DNA of 64,000 nt from Bacteroidales bacterium (GTDB lineage Bacteria; Bacteroidota; Bacteroidia; Bacteroidales; Lentimicrobiaceae), in NCBI GenBank assembly GCA_016705005.1, contig JADIZB010000035.1, positions 37,740 to 101,739 of the forward strand. The letters run 5' to 3'. The notes beneath the pieces were generated by a model, which had not been told where the DNA came from, ran no database searches, and saw only the letters and a program-made list of their open reading frames with translations. The position numbers and the translations under genes were made by a program. This document shows positions 1 through 8,932 of this stretch, piece after piece. The first letter of the stretch is position 1, and each line of letters opens with the position of its first letter.

Positions 1-1628
1 CAAAGGTTTTTCAGCAATTCGTTGATTCCGGAAAACCACATTGAATCCGGCGAAAGAAACATCTTAACATCTTCGGGAAGCTTTTCTTCAAGCGGAGCTG
101 CATTGCCATCATACCAATACCTGATTATATTTGTGGTCAGGTCGATGTGCGTATTATTGCTCTCTGTGTGAACCTGCTTTCTCAGGAAATGAATCAGCCG
201 GTCGTTGCGGTGCGAGAGTTCGTCCATCGCAGTGGTCACCTCCCGCAATTCTCCTTCGGCCCCGATTTCGTTGAAATACACCGGGAAAAGCCTTGCCAGC
301 TGCTTGATCTGCTTGAAGATGGGTTTGATATCTGAATTCAGCAGGGCAGTGACATCGCGCTGGAAAAGGTCGGTATCGGAAACAAACACGCCTCCCAACC
401 TGAGGTGGATGATAAGGGCAGAAAGCAGGTCACGGAAAGTCAGTGGTGAGTACTCGATGAGTTCCATCCATACACGTATGTTCTTGATGTGATATTCATT
501 CACTTCAAGCTGCCAGTCTTTCGAAACATACATAATGCCCGGGGCTATAAAACCATGACGTATCAGCAGTTTTTCGTAATGAGAGATGTGAAGCTGGTTA
601 TCGGTCCTGAAAATTTCTTTTCCGAGCGTCAGGATGCAATCGAGCACCGTCCCCGGGTTGCTGGTTTTAAGGTCGCTGAATAGCTTGAAGATGTTGTCGA
701 GAAATCCGAAAACCTCATCACTCGACAATTCATTTTTAATGTTACGAAGCAGATTGTTGAAATCCCTCAGCAACAATTCCTTTTGGTTCTGCATGCCTTC
801 AAGGTGCAACAGATAGAGCAGGAAATAGAATTTCTCGTGAAAACGCTCGAAGCCATGGTGAAGCTGCCTTATGTGAAGCGAAATATCGTTAAATCCGGGA
901 ATCTTCAACAGGGAAGGCCAGTCGCCGGCCTTTTCGGTTTCCGCAATCATACCATTGAACCATTCCTTGCCGATGCTGCTGAATTTGCTTCGGCTGCCCT
1001 GACTGAAAAGGTTGCTTTTTTGCCCTAGCCACTGATCCACCTTAGTAGTATCACGCCAGTAGGTTGCTGTAGCTATAAGAACTTTCTTTGCAAGTCCGAT
1101 TGCTTCAGCACCAGTTTTATCAGGCCATTCCGCCCGTGAAAATACCCGGAGCATGTAGGTTGAATTCCGGGTAACTGCAGCGCTGTGTTTCTGCGCTGCA
1201 TGTGCTATAACCCTGATGGCTGATAAAATTGACTGCTGTCTGTCAACCGGAGGTTCCAGCAACTTTTCCAGCAGTTCAAGCAGGGTATGAATGGCTTCTT
1301 CACCGGTGCTTTCGCTCAATGGTCTGTCAAGAACACCGGCAAAAAGGTTAAGTATACTTTTCCAGGCTTCCTCTGAATGCTCCGGCTTATCATAAAACCA
1401 GAAATCACCCAGGCTGATGCTGCGCAACTGGCCAATAACAAAGCCACTGTTTGAGAAGGGATGATTATATTCATTCAGACATTCGTTTGCCCGTGTATGA
1501 ATGCTGTAATAGTCAGCTGAGAGTTTCAGAAACCTGAGGTGATCAGGGGGTATATTTATTTTATCAGTCCGGGTTTCGCGCAGGTTAGCCGCCAGTGCAT
1601 CCGATTTCAGGGCATTGTCTTTATTCAT
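1..1628 (-). CDS. Large conserved protein, N-terminal part only (runs off left edge)
   Basis: An open minus-strand frame runs from an ATG at 1626-1628 to the left edge, about 542 residues without a stop in the parts I translated. It begins MNKDNALKSDALAANLRETR and is mostly helical-looking and soluble, with no signal peptide or membrane segment. The style resembles the long N-terminal region of large Bacteroidota proteins that end in a PEP/pyruvate-binding (pyruvate phosphate dikinase-like) domain. That assignment is from memory of the family, and the diagnostic C-terminal half lies outside the window, so the function is tentative. The gene diverges from the DedA gene at 1814 across a 185-bp gap. 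Confidence 0.7.
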   Translation of the reverse strand, partial: MNKDNALKSDALAANLRETRTDKINIPPDHLRFLKLSADYYSIHTRANECLNEYNHPFSNSGFVIGQLRSISLGDFWFYDKPEHSEEAWKSILNLFAGVLDRPLSESTGEEAIHTLLELLEKLLEPPVDRQQSILSAIRVIAHAAQKHSAAVTRNSTYMLRVFSRAEWPDKTGAEAIGLAKKVLIATATYWRDTTKVDQWLGQKSNLFSQGSRSKFSSIGKEWFNGMIAETEKAGDWPSLLKIPGFNDISLHIRQLHHGFERFHEKFYFLLYLLHLEGMQNQKELLLRDFNNLLRNIKNELSSDEVFGFLDNIFKLFSDLKTSNPGTVLDCILTLGKEIFRTDNQLHISHYEKLLIRHGFIAPGIMYVSKDWQLEVNEYHIKNIRVWMELIEYSPLTFRDLLSALIIHLRLGGVFVSDTDLFQRDVTALLNSDIKPIFKQIKQLARLFPVYFNEIGAEGELREVTTAMDELSHRNDRLIHFLRKQVHTESNNTHIDLTTNIIRYWYDGNAAPLEEKLPEDVKMFLSPDSMWFSGINELLKNL

Positions 1629-1786
1629 GAAGGCATATTTTGGTGCTAATATAACAATTATCGCAGACAGAGTTCGCTGTGAAGTACGCATGAATTCTGA
1701 AAAATTAAATTCCTGTATGATCCGGCCAACACTGCTATTTCAGAAGTCAGATACAATGAACCATGTTCGTACTGACATAAATATCT

Positions 1787-1794
1787 TACTTTTG
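1787..1794 (+). promoter_or_regulatory. Bacteroidota-type -7 element for the dedA-like gene
   Basis: TACTTTTG matches the TAnnTTTG consensus of the primary sigma factor of Bacteroidota. It lies about 20 bases before the ATG at 1814. No clean TTG -33 element is visible, only TTC about 18 bases upstream. Confidence 0.4.
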
Positions 1795-1813
1795 CATCCA
1801 AAACAGCGTAGAA

Positions 1814-2425
1814 ATGCTTGAAGCCCTGCACTCAGTTATAGACTGGTATATGTTAAATATCAGCTATCTCACGATTTTCATATTAATGGCCATCGAAGGG
1901 TCATTTATTCCATTTCCTTCAGAAGTTGTAATTCCACCAGCTGCATGGAAAGCAGCACAGGGAGAAATGAACATCTTTCTGGTAGTGATTGTCGGCACTT
2001 TGGGGGCATTGGCTGGTTCTCTGATAAATTATTACCTGTCCTATTTTCTGGGAAGGAAAATCGTATATGCTTTTGCTGAAACAAAAGTGGCCCGTATACT
2101 TCTTATCACTCCTGAAAAAGTCGGGCAGGCAGAGAGCTATTTCGTTAAGCATGGCAAAAGTTCGACCTTTATAGGCCGTCTGGTTCCGGGAGTCAGGCAA
2201 CTGATTTCAATTCCGGCCGGGCTTGCAAAAATGCCGATGAAAGATTTTCTCCTGTACACAATTCTTGGTGCCGGCATCTGGAACATAATTCTTGCTGCTC
2301 TGGGTTACTTTTTATATTCGCAAAAAGAGCTGCTTGAACTGTATTACCATGAATTATCCTATGCCATGCTTGCACTTGGTGTCATCTTTGTCGGATATCT
2401 GATTTTCAAAGGAACAAGAAAATAG
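1814..2425 (+). CDS. DedA family (SNARE-associated/VTT) membrane protein
   Basis: This 203-residue integral inner-membrane protein belongs to the DedA/VTT family, whose members are implicated in lipid-carrier (undecaprenyl phosphate) flipping and envelope homeostasis. Visible family features are the early E-G-S-F-I-P-F-P-S-E segment around residues 28-37, the G-x-x-x-G-x-x-x-x-Y-Y-L-S-Y-F-L-G-R stretch near 62-80, and the F-I-G-R-L-V-P-G-V-R-Q motif around 119-130, where family members carry the essential arginines. Four to five hydrophobic helices follow, with a short basic tail. Length is normal. The gene stands alone behind its own -7 element and diverges from the large gene on its left. 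Which DedA subgroup it belongs to cannot be told from sequence alone. Confidence 0.9.
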   Translation: MLEALHSVIDWYMLNISYLTIFILMAIEGSFIPFPSEVVIPPAAWKAAQGEMNIFLVVIVGTLGALAGSLINYYLSYFLGRKIVYAFAETKVARILLITPEKVGQAESYFVKHGKSSTFIGRLVPGVRQLISIPAGLAKMPMKDFLLYTILGAGIWNIILAALGYFLYSQKELLELYYHELSYAMLALGVIFVGYLIFKGTRK

Positions 2426-2620
2426 TCCTTTCAAATTTCCCGGATTACCTGAGGCGGAAGGATCTTTTCGCCGTTTGCTGCAATCATCCTTATGATAGCA
2501 AGTATCACGGGCAAACAATCTTCGGGTTTTAGTGTTTAGAATTACCCGTTTACATTCCGGGTCTCACTATCAAACCACCTTCACCTGCAGGTAAGCCTTC
2601 CGGGTATTAATACAGTTTTC

Positions 2621-3280
2621 ATGAAAAAAAAATTAGCTCTGAATAAAGTTAAAGTTAGCCGCCAGGTCGAAATAACCCCGGGCGTCTTTGTTCTCTCTTT
2701 CCCGCGACCGTGGGATTTCACAGCAGGGCAGGTCCTTGGAATCGGGGCACATGCCACCGACGAAGCCAGACTATACAGCATTGCCAGCGGTGAACTCGAC
2801 GACGAGGTTGACATACTCTATAACATCAACCCCGACGGAAAACTCACCCCATGGCTCGCCAGGGTTGTAACCGGTGATAATATCTGGGTTAGTGAGCCCT
2901 TTGGCTCATTTACCGGATCCGGCGAACCAGCCTGGTGGATAGCTTCGGGAACGGGTATTGCCCCTTTCAGCGCCATGTTCCGCACCGGACTTACCGCAGG
3001 TAAAAAGCTGATCCATGGCGGCCGCGATCTGAATTCATTTTATTTCAGCGAGACCTTCGTCCCTGCATTGAAAGACAATTATATCCGCTGCTGTTCACGC
3101 GACACCGCAGAAGGCATTTATGACGGGCGGATCACCAAATACCTCTCTGAAATACCGCAACTACCTGCCGGTGAAAAATATTACCTTTGCGGCAGTGCCG
3201 AAATGGTGGTCGAAGTCCGTGACATCCTGATCTCGAAGGGTATTCCATTCGATAACATCATTTCGGAAATCTATTTTTAA
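2621..3280 (+). CDS. Ferredoxin-NADP+ reductase-like FAD-binding oxidoreductase
   Basis: This 219-residue soluble flavoprotein belongs to the ferredoxin-NADP reductase superfamily. The FAD-binding motif R-L-Y-S-I-A-S is at residues 50-56, the nucleotide-pyrophosphate loop G-T-G-I-A-P at 110-115, the C-G-S-A-E-M nicotinamide-side motif at 190-195, and the protein ends in an aromatic residue (EIYF), as FNRs do. It likely passes electrons between NAD(P)H and an electron carrier, but the physiological partner is unknown. The stop is only three bases before the rlmN start, so the two are almost certainly co-transcribed. The link may reflect supply of reducing power to the iron-sulfur radical-SAM enzyme, which is inference. 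The start follows an A-rich stretch at 2621. Confidence 0.85.
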   Translation: MKKKLALNKVKVSRQVEITPGVFVLSFPRPWDFTAGQVLGIGAHATDEARLYSIASGELDDEVDILYNINPDGKLTPWLARVVTGDNIWVSEPFGSFTGSGEPAWWIASGTGIAPFSAMFRTGLTAGKKLIHGGRDLNSFYFSETFVPALKDNYIRCCSRDTAEGIYDGRITKYLSEIPQLPAGEKYYLCGSAEMVVEVRDILISKGIPFDNIISEIYF

Positions 3281-3283
3281 AGA

Positions 3284-4330
3284 ATGTCCGACAACAAAGA
3301 ACCCCTTTTCGGGAAAACACTATCTGAGCTGACAGAAATTGCAGGTCTTCTGGGGCTTCCGAAATATACCGGAGGCCAGTTGGCTTACTGGCTGTACAAA
3401 ACGGATGTGGATTCCTTTGAAGGAATGACCAATGTTTCAAAAAAAACCAGGGCACAACTGGCTGAAAAGTATGAAATCGGGGTTCAACCGCCGGTGAATG
3501 TGTCGGCATCGGCCGATGGAACCAAAAAATACCTGTTCAGGGCAGGAAGCGGAAAATTCATTGAAGCCGCTTACATCCCCGACGGAAAGCGGCATACCCT
3601 CTGTGTTTCATCACAGGTGGGCTGCAAAATGGGCTGTCTTTTCTGCATGACAGGCAAACAGGGCTTTCAGGGGCATCTCTCTGCAGGTGAAATTCTCAAC
3701 CAACTGCGCAGCATCCCTGAGCGGAAAGAAATGACCAATGTTGTTTACATGGGTATGGGTGAGCCCTTCGATAACCTCGACGCGGTAATGAAAAGCCTTG
3801 AGATCCTCACTGCAGAATACGGTTTTGCCATCAGTGTAAGGAAAACAACGGTATCAACCATCGGAATTGTACCGGCCATGCGGGTGTTCCTTGAAAAAAG
3901 CAAGTGCAACCTGGCTGTGAGCCTGCATACACCCTTCGATGAAGAACGCCGACGCCTGATGCCGATTCAGAATGTATATCCGCTGAAGGATGTAATAGAT
4001 ACCATCTGTGAATTTGACATTGGCAAATACCGGCGTGTTTCGTTCGAGTACATTATGTTCAAAGGTGTAAACGACTCCAGGCGCCATGTGAATGAGCTTG
4101 CCCGGGTGCTCAACAAAGTGAAAAGCCGCATTAACCTGATCCGCTTCCACCCCATTCCGGGAACACCTTTGCTCGGGTCGGACGAAGCAGCCATTGCCGA
4201 CTTCCAGCAGGCCCTCAACGATAAAGGCATTGTAACCACGCTCAGAGCATCACGCGGACAGGATATCGACGCTGCCTGCGGACTGTTATCAACCAAAGAA
4301 CTGGTAAAAGCACAGTCTGTGAATGAATAA
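3284..4330 (+). CDS. rlmN: Dual-specificity RNA methyltransferase RlmN (23S rRNA A2503 / tRNA A37)
   Basis: A radical-SAM enzyme of 348 residues, normal length for RlmN. It methylates C2 of A2503 in 23S rRNA and, in characterised homologues, A37 of some tRNAs. The [4Fe-4S]/SAM cysteines are C114-x3-C118-x2-C121 in the segment GCKMGCLFC. The SAM-binding G-M-G-E-P segment follows near residue 158, and the resolving cysteine is C332 in the C-terminal D-A-A-C-G-L-L motif. The small N-terminal helical domain (about 1-85) is present. It is translated three bases behind the FNR-like gene, which suggests an operon. No anomalies. Confidence 0.95.
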   Translation: MSDNKEPLFGKTLSELTEIAGLLGLPKYTGGQLAYWLYKTDVDSFEGMTNVSKKTRAQLAEKYEIGVQPPVNVSASADGTKKYLFRAGSGKFIEAAYIPDGKRHTLCVSSQVGCKMGCLFCMTGKQGFQGHLSAGEILNQLRSIPERKEMTNVVYMGMGEPFDNLDAVMKSLEILTAEYGFAISVRKTTVSTIGIVPAMRVFLEKSKCNLAVSLHTPFDEERRRLMPIQNVYPLKDVIDTICEFDIGKYRRVSFEYIMFKGVNDSRRHVNELARVLNKVKSRINLIRFHPIPGTPLLGSDEAAIADFQQALNDKGIVTTLRASRGQDIDAACGLLSTKELVKAQSVNE

Positions 4331-4516
4331 GCACCGGTAGATAAAGTGGCAAAAATTTCAGAAGTCTGAAATACTGCCATACACGGAAGAATCCGGATTA
4401 TCTCTTCTGGAAATGAATTATTCAGGGATAATCTGCAACCTGACCAAAATCATGAAAGCAAACATTTTATGCTTTCCGGTGCAAGACCATGAGAAAAAAT
4501 ATAATTAAACAGGCAT

Positions 4517-5866
4517 ATGCGTGACCTGACAGATGGCAGACCGGGAAAACTGATATTACAGTTTGCCACACCGATGCTGATCGGCAATGTTTTTCAGCAG
4601 TTGTATAATGTTACCGACAGCATCATCGTCGGAAGGTTTCTGGGGAAAGAAGCCCTGGCCGCCGTGGGTGCTTCCTTCCCGCTGATTTTCATGCTTATCT
4701 CCTTCGTCATCGGCATAGCTTCGGGGTCCACAATCATCATAGCCCAGTATTTCGGAGCGAAGGATCTGGCAAAGGTCCGCAGATCGGTCGACACCATGTA
4801 CATTTACCTGTTTTTTGCTTCATTGCTGATAACAGTATTGGGAATTGCCTTCAGTGGCGCTGTTTTCAGGCTGATCAGACTGCCTGAAGAAATTATTCCA
4901 CAGGCATCGCTCTATATGAATGTTTACCTGACAGGTACCCTGTTTTTCTTCGGCTTTAATGGCACCAGTGCTGTTCTCAGGGGACTGGGTGATTCAAAAA
5001 CACCGCTTTACTTTCTGGTGATCTCTACCATAACCAATATTGTATTTGACCTGCTTTTCGTGGTCGTATTCAAATGGGGCATCGCCGGGGCTGCCTGGGC
5101 TACTGTTCTTTCCCAGGCAGGTGCTTTCCTTACACTCGTTCTCTACCTTAACCGGAAACATGAACTGATGAACCTCTCGTGGCGTAAGCTGGAGTGGGAC
5201 AAAAGCATATTCATTCAGAGTATCCGGATTGGAGTGCCGACCGGATTCCAGCAGACCTTTGTCTCACTTGGAATGCTTGCCCTGCTCAGAATTGTAAACG
5301 ACTATGGCACCGACACTGTGGCGGCCTACAGTGTGGCCGGCCGCATCGACGGGCTCGCATCCCTGCCTGCCATGAACTTCGGGCAGGCCTTATCGACTTA
5401 TACCGGACAAAACATTGGCGCCAACAAAATCAAACGGGTGAAGGAAGGACTGATTGCCACACTGAACATGTCGGTGATCACTGCCGTGGTTACCTCCCTA
5501 CTGGTGATGGTTTTCAGATATCAGCTGATGGCACTGTTTACCAACGATGCCAATGTCATCGCCATTGGCGGACGCTACCTGCTGATCGTCGGAGGATTTT
5601 ATATTATGTTTTCGAGCATGTTCGTGATCGGCGGAGTGATGCGTGGTGCCGGCGACACCCTGATCCCCATGTTTATTACCCTGTTTTCGCTCTGGATTAT
5701 CCGCATCCCCTTCGCCTGGATACTGTCGCACAAGATCGGTGTCGACGGCATCTGGTGGGCCATCCCCATCGCCTGGTTTTTCGGGATGAGTTTTTCGTAT
5801 GTTTATTACCGTACTGGTAAATGGAAACTGAAGACAGTGGTAAAATTCAGGGAGGCCGAAGAATAG
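4517..5866 (+). CDS. MATE family multidrug efflux transporter
   Basis: This 449-residue polytopic membrane protein has about 12 hydrophobic helices in two homologous halves, the layout of the MATE (multi-antimicrobial extrusion) family, NorM/DinF type. The N-terminal signature region MRDLTDGRPGKLILQFATPM, followed by N-V-F-Q-Q-L-Y-N-V-T-D and G-R-F-L-G, is typical of bacterial MATE proteins. These export cationic compounds or metabolites using Na+ or H+ gradients, and the substrate cannot be inferred. It begins 186 bases after rlmN and converges with the adenylate kinase gene. Confidence 0.93.
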   Translation: MRDLTDGRPGKLILQFATPMLIGNVFQQLYNVTDSIIVGRFLGKEALAAVGASFPLIFMLISFVIGIASGSTIIIAQYFGAKDLAKVRRSVDTMYIYLFFASLLITVLGIAFSGAVFRLIRLPEEIIPQASLYMNVYLTGTLFFFGFNGTSAVLRGLGDSKTPLYFLVISTITNIVFDLLFVVVFKWGIAGAAWATVLSQAGAFLTLVLYLNRKHELMNLSWRKLEWDKSIFIQSIRIGVPTGFQQTFVSLGMLALLRIVNDYGTDTVAAYSVAGRIDGLASLPAMNFGQALSTYTGQNIGANKIKRVKEGLIATLNMSVITAVVTSLLVMVFRYQLMALFTNDANVIAIGGRYLLIVGGFYIMFSSMFVIGGVMRGAGDTLIPMFITLFSLWIIRIPFAWILSHKIGVDGIWWAIPIAWFFGMSFSYVYYRTGKWKLKTVVKFREAEE

Positions 5867-5908
5867 ATGCTATAAGTTATTTTCAGCATCATTGTTACCC
5901 GTAAAATC

Positions 5909-7078
5909 TCATTTCAGATTCTTGAAACCGCTTTCCATGGCTTCGGAAATGCGGGTAAAAACCTCACCAAACGATCCCCGTCCGTCGATCTTGATTACCC
6001 CGTGCAGCTGGTTGTATTTCTCGATGACCGGAACCGTTTTGGTTTCATGCTCCTGCAGGCGTTTCACAATTTTAGCCGTGCTGGTATCATAAGGCATGCA
6101 ATCTTCCGTTTTGCTGCGTTCATCAAGACGGCGGATCAGTTCAAGTGTGGGCACTTCGATCTCAATGATCTTCGAAATGGAGGAACCGTATTTTTTCAGT
6201 AACCCGTCCAGAATATATGATTGCACCAGAGTCCTGGGATAGCCCTTGAATATGAACCCCTTGACATCTTTGGAACTGGCCAGCTTTTTCTCAATCAGTT
6301 GTACAACGATTTCATCGGGCACCAGCTGACCATTTTCATACAACTCGGTGATTCTTTTTCCTGTTTCTGTGCCGGCAGCAATTTCCTGCTCAAGCATGGC
6401 ACCGGTGGCCACATATTCAAGCCCGAATTTCCTGGCCAGTGCTTTCCCCTGCGAACCACGGCCTGAGCCGGGATAGCCGAACAACACGATGTTGAACAGG
6501 CTCTTGCTCAGTTCATGGTTGATGATCTTTGTAATGGCAAGGTTCACATTTTCGATGCTGTCGATTCCGTTAACTTCGGTATAAATGCCCTTGTCACGGT
6601 AAAACTGCAGCACAGGCAGTGTTTTTTCATTGTACTCCCTGAGGCGGTTGCGGATTACTTTCTCATTGTCGTCGCTGCGGCCCGATGTTTTACCCCTGTT
6701 CAGCAACCGGGACACGGATTCCTCTTCGGGCACAGCCAGGCTGATGAGGCAGTTGAGCGAGGTATTCAGCTTCAGCATCAGGCCTTCGAGGATGTATGCC
6801 TGGATGTAGGTTCGCGGAAATCCGTCGAACAGAAAACCATTGGAATCGGGGTTATCGGTAATGGTCTTTTCAATGATCTGTACAATGATTTCGTCCGAAA
6901 CCAGCCCTCCGGATGCGATGCTGCTCTGCGCTTCCATGCCCAGCCTTGTTTTCCCGGCAATCTCCTTTCGCAACAGATCACCTGTGGAAATATAAAACAG
7001 GTTATACTTACTGATCAGGAACTCTGACTGGGTACCCTTACCCGCTCCCGGCGGGCCAAACAAGGCGATGTTGAGCAT
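5909..7078 (-). CDS. adk: Tandem-duplicated adenylate kinase with a decayed second domain
   Basis: Two adenylate-kinase domains are fused in 389 residues, where normal Adk has about 190-215. Domain 1 (1-190) looks active: P-loop GPPGAGKGT at 8-16, S-T-G-D at 31-34, F-D-G-F-P-R-T at 84-90 and a short zinc-free LID with G-R-S-D-D near 133. It should interconvert ATP+AMP and 2 ADP. Domain 2 (196-389) keeps the fold but has GYPGSGRGS at 201-209, with Arg207 in place of the catalytic P-loop Lys. It also has A-T-G-A for S-T-G-D, F-K-G-Y-P-R-T for F-D-G-F-P-R-T, and C-M-P-Y-D in place of the arginine-bearing LID motif, so it is probably a regulatory or structural pseudokinase. ATG 7076-7078 is chosen because a TTG in frame at 7099 overlaps the promoter, and Adk proteins normally begin MLNI-LFGPPG. 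Confidence 0.9.
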   Translation of the reverse strand: MLNIALFGPPGAGKGTQSEFLISKYNLFYISTGDLLRKEIAGKTRLGMEAQSSIASGGLVSDEIIVQIIEKTITDNPDSNGFLFDGFPRTYIQAYILEGLMLKLNTSLNCLISLAVPEEESVSRLLNRGKTSGRSDDNEKVIRNRLREYNEKTLPVLQFYRDKGIYTEVNGIDSIENVNLAITKIINHELSKSLFNIVLFGYPGSGRGSQGKALARKFGLEYVATGAMLEQEIAAGTETGKRITELYENGQLVPDEIVVQLIEKKLASSKDVKGFIFKGYPRTLVQSYILDGLLKKYGSSISKIIEIEVPTLELIRRLDERSKTEDCMPYDTSTAKIVKRLQEHETKTVPVIEKYNQLHGVIKIDGRGSFGEVFTRISEAMESGFKNLK

Positions 7079-7096
7079 AGCTGAGGATTTTAACTT

Positions 7097-7127
7097 CAAA
7101 CCTACACGAATTTAAGCGCATTCACAA
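7097..7127 (-). promoter_or_regulatory. Promoter of the tandem adenylate kinase gene
   Basis: Read on the minus strand, TTG (7125-7127) is followed after exactly 20 bases by TAGGTTTG (7097-7104). This matches the Bacteroidota arrangement of a TTG -33 element, N19-21 and TAnnTTTG. The start codon at 7078 is about 19 bases past the -7 element. Confidence 0.6.
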
Positions 7128-7323
7128 GAAACGGATGAAATTTTCAGGCGGGCTTGTTGACCCGTCATCTCCTGATAAAGAAAGGTTCGCAGTGACAGAT
7201 CAATTTATGCAATCCGGCCTTTCAGTTAATCTTCCACGAAATTGGGAATTAAACCGGACAAAGCAGAAAAAATTCCGGAAACCTGAACAGCAGATTAAAT
7301 TATCCTGTTTCCTGGTTTTAACT

Positions 7324-8676
7324 CTATTTCTTCTTGAAATGTTTATAGTAATTCTTATCCCCCTTTGACTTGGGTTTCTTGTATTTCTTGGCCAGCTCAC
7401 GCTTGTACGATCCACCCTGATTTGTTTTCAGGTTCTTCTCCTTCTTCGCATGGAAAGCCGGGCCGGAAGCAACGGTTATGCTTCGCCGTTGTTGTTTCAC
7501 TTCGGCCATCCTGGGACGTTCCTCAGGAATCAGTTCGGCCGATACAGCTACGCCTTCAGGGAATTCCATAACAGGAATGCTGACCGACATCAGTGTTTCA
7601 ATGGCTTCTTTAGCGGGTGTTTCCCTGACAGTGTAGAACAGGATTGATTTCCCCTGCTGCTCGGCCCTGCCGGTACGACCAATACGGTGCATATAATTCT
7701 CAGGGAACTCCGGTGTATCAAAGTTGATTACATGGGTGATCCGGTCAAGATCGAGGCCACGGGCCATCACATCGGTAGTTACCAGTACCCGGATGTTGCC
7801 CTGATCAAACTGCCTGATGGCATTGATACGAAAACTCTGGGTCTTGTTCGAATGGATGATACCGGTTTCTGCGACCTCCTTTGCTTCCAGGGCTTCGAAC
7901 AAGCGGTCGGCCCTCTTCTTGTTGGAGACAAACACCAGTACTTTCCGGTATTCATCCCTATTGCTGACCAGGTGGGTAAGCAGGTTGACCTTGGTATTGA
8001 AATTGGGAACCGCGCAACATTGCTGGGCTATGTTGTGTAAAGGCGTACCGCTCACTGCAATGGAAATCCTGACCGGGCGGGTGAAGAAATCGTCGATCAG
8101 TGCCGAGACCTCTTCCGTCATCGTAGCCGAAAACATGATGTTCTGCCTGCGTTCGGGCATCAGTTCAAAGATATTTTTCAGCTGAAAACGGAATCCCAGG
8201 TCCAGCATCACATCCACCTCGTCAATCACCAGTTTGCTGATGCCGTTCAGCTGGACCGAGCCACTCAGGGCAAGGTCGTAAAGTCTTCCCGGTGTGGCAA
8301 CCAGTATGTCGGTACCCCTGGCAGCTGCCATTTTTTGTGTGTTGATGTTCACTCCGCCATAAACGCCCAGCACCCTAAGGTTCTGACCTTCAGAGAACCG
8401 GCCGATCTGCTCTGTTACCTGAAGCACCAGCTCTCGTGTTGGGACCAGCACCAGCACCCTGGGCTTCTCCTGTTTCGAAAATTTCAGATCCTGCAGCACG
8501 GGAAGCATATAGGCCAGCGTTTTCCCGGTACCGGTCTGGGCAATTCCTACTACATCGCGGCCCGAAAGGATAACAGGATAAGCTTCGGCCTGAACGGGTG
8601 TGGGTTTGTCAAATCCAAGTCCGGCAACTGCCTGTTGCAATTGCCTGTTGAGATTAAGATCTTCGAATGAATTCAT
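7324..8676 (-). CDS. DEAD-box ATP-dependent RNA helicase
   Basis: A 450-residue RhlE/DeaD-like RNA helicase that unwinds RNA structures in ribosome assembly or mRNA turnover. Motifs in order are the Q-motif region F-D-K-P-T-P-V-Q-A (22-30), motif I AQTGTGKT (46-53), PTREL (79-83), TPGR (128-131), motif II DEVD (152-155, instead of DEAD), SAT (183-185), T-D-V-M-A-R-G-L-D near 301-309 and motif VI HRIGRTGR (330-337). The C-terminal tail beyond about 400 is strongly lysine-rich, a typical RNA-binding extension. A minus-strand TACTTTTG at 8839-8846 is a plausible -7 element. The 245-bp space between its stop and the adenylate kinase start carries only that gene's promoter. Confidence 0.93.
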   Translation of the reverse strand: MNSFEDLNLNRQLQQAVAGLGFDKPTPVQAEAYPVILSGRDVVGIAQTGTGKTLAYMLPVLQDLKFSKQEKPRVLVLVPTRELVLQVTEQIGRFSEGQNLRVLGVYGGVNINTQKMAAARGTDILVATPGRLYDLALSGSVQLNGISKLVIDEVDVMLDLGFRFQLKNIFELMPERRQNIMFSATMTEEVSALIDDFFTRPVRISIAVSGTPLHNIAQQCCAVPNFNTKVNLLTHLVSNRDEYRKVLVFVSNKKRADRLFEALEAKEVAETGIIHSNKTQSFRINAIRQFDQGNIRVLVTTDVMARGLDLDRITHVINFDTPEFPENYMHRIGRTGRAEQQGKSILFYTVRETPAKEAIETLMSVSIPVMEFPEGVAVSAELIPEERPRMAEVKQQRRSITVASGPAFHAKKEKNLKTNQGGSYKRELAKKYKKPKSKGDKNYYKHFKKK

Positions 8677-8838
8677 AGCTGGGTATCAGATGTTCAGGCT
8701 GTAAGATTTCATCTCGTTCCGGCGCCTGATGAGCGAAGAAGATGCGGGATTGAATGTGAAGGGAGACTATATTCCGCAAATTTGCCGGCGACCCCTACAG
8801 TGTAAAAACCCGATAAGTATCAGCCATTTACGGTTTTG

Positions 8839-8846
8839 CAAAAGTA
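8839..8846 (-). promoter_or_regulatory. -7 element (TACTTTTG) for the DEAD-box helicase gene
   Basis: Minus-strand TACTTTTG matches TAnnTTTG and lies about 160 bases upstream of the helicase ATG in an otherwise empty 256-bp gap. No clear -33 TTG at the right spacing is visible. Confidence 0.35.
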
Positions 8847-8932
8847 CGTTAATAATCCGGATTGAAGAAGGTTGATTCAAAATATTGAGAATCAACGCAA
8901 ACCACTGTGGCAAGTTGACTGGTGCATTTATA

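Noticed and set aside
5194..5820. 208-codon ORF in another plus-strand frame inside the MATE gene
   Set aside because: Overlaps a clear transporter in a shifted frame and has low-complexity, Arg/His/Cys-rich composition typical of shadow frames.
7079..7099. TTG at 7099 as the adenylate kinase start
   Set aside because: It lies inside the -7 element of a good promoter, and family members start at the MLNI-type ATG used here.
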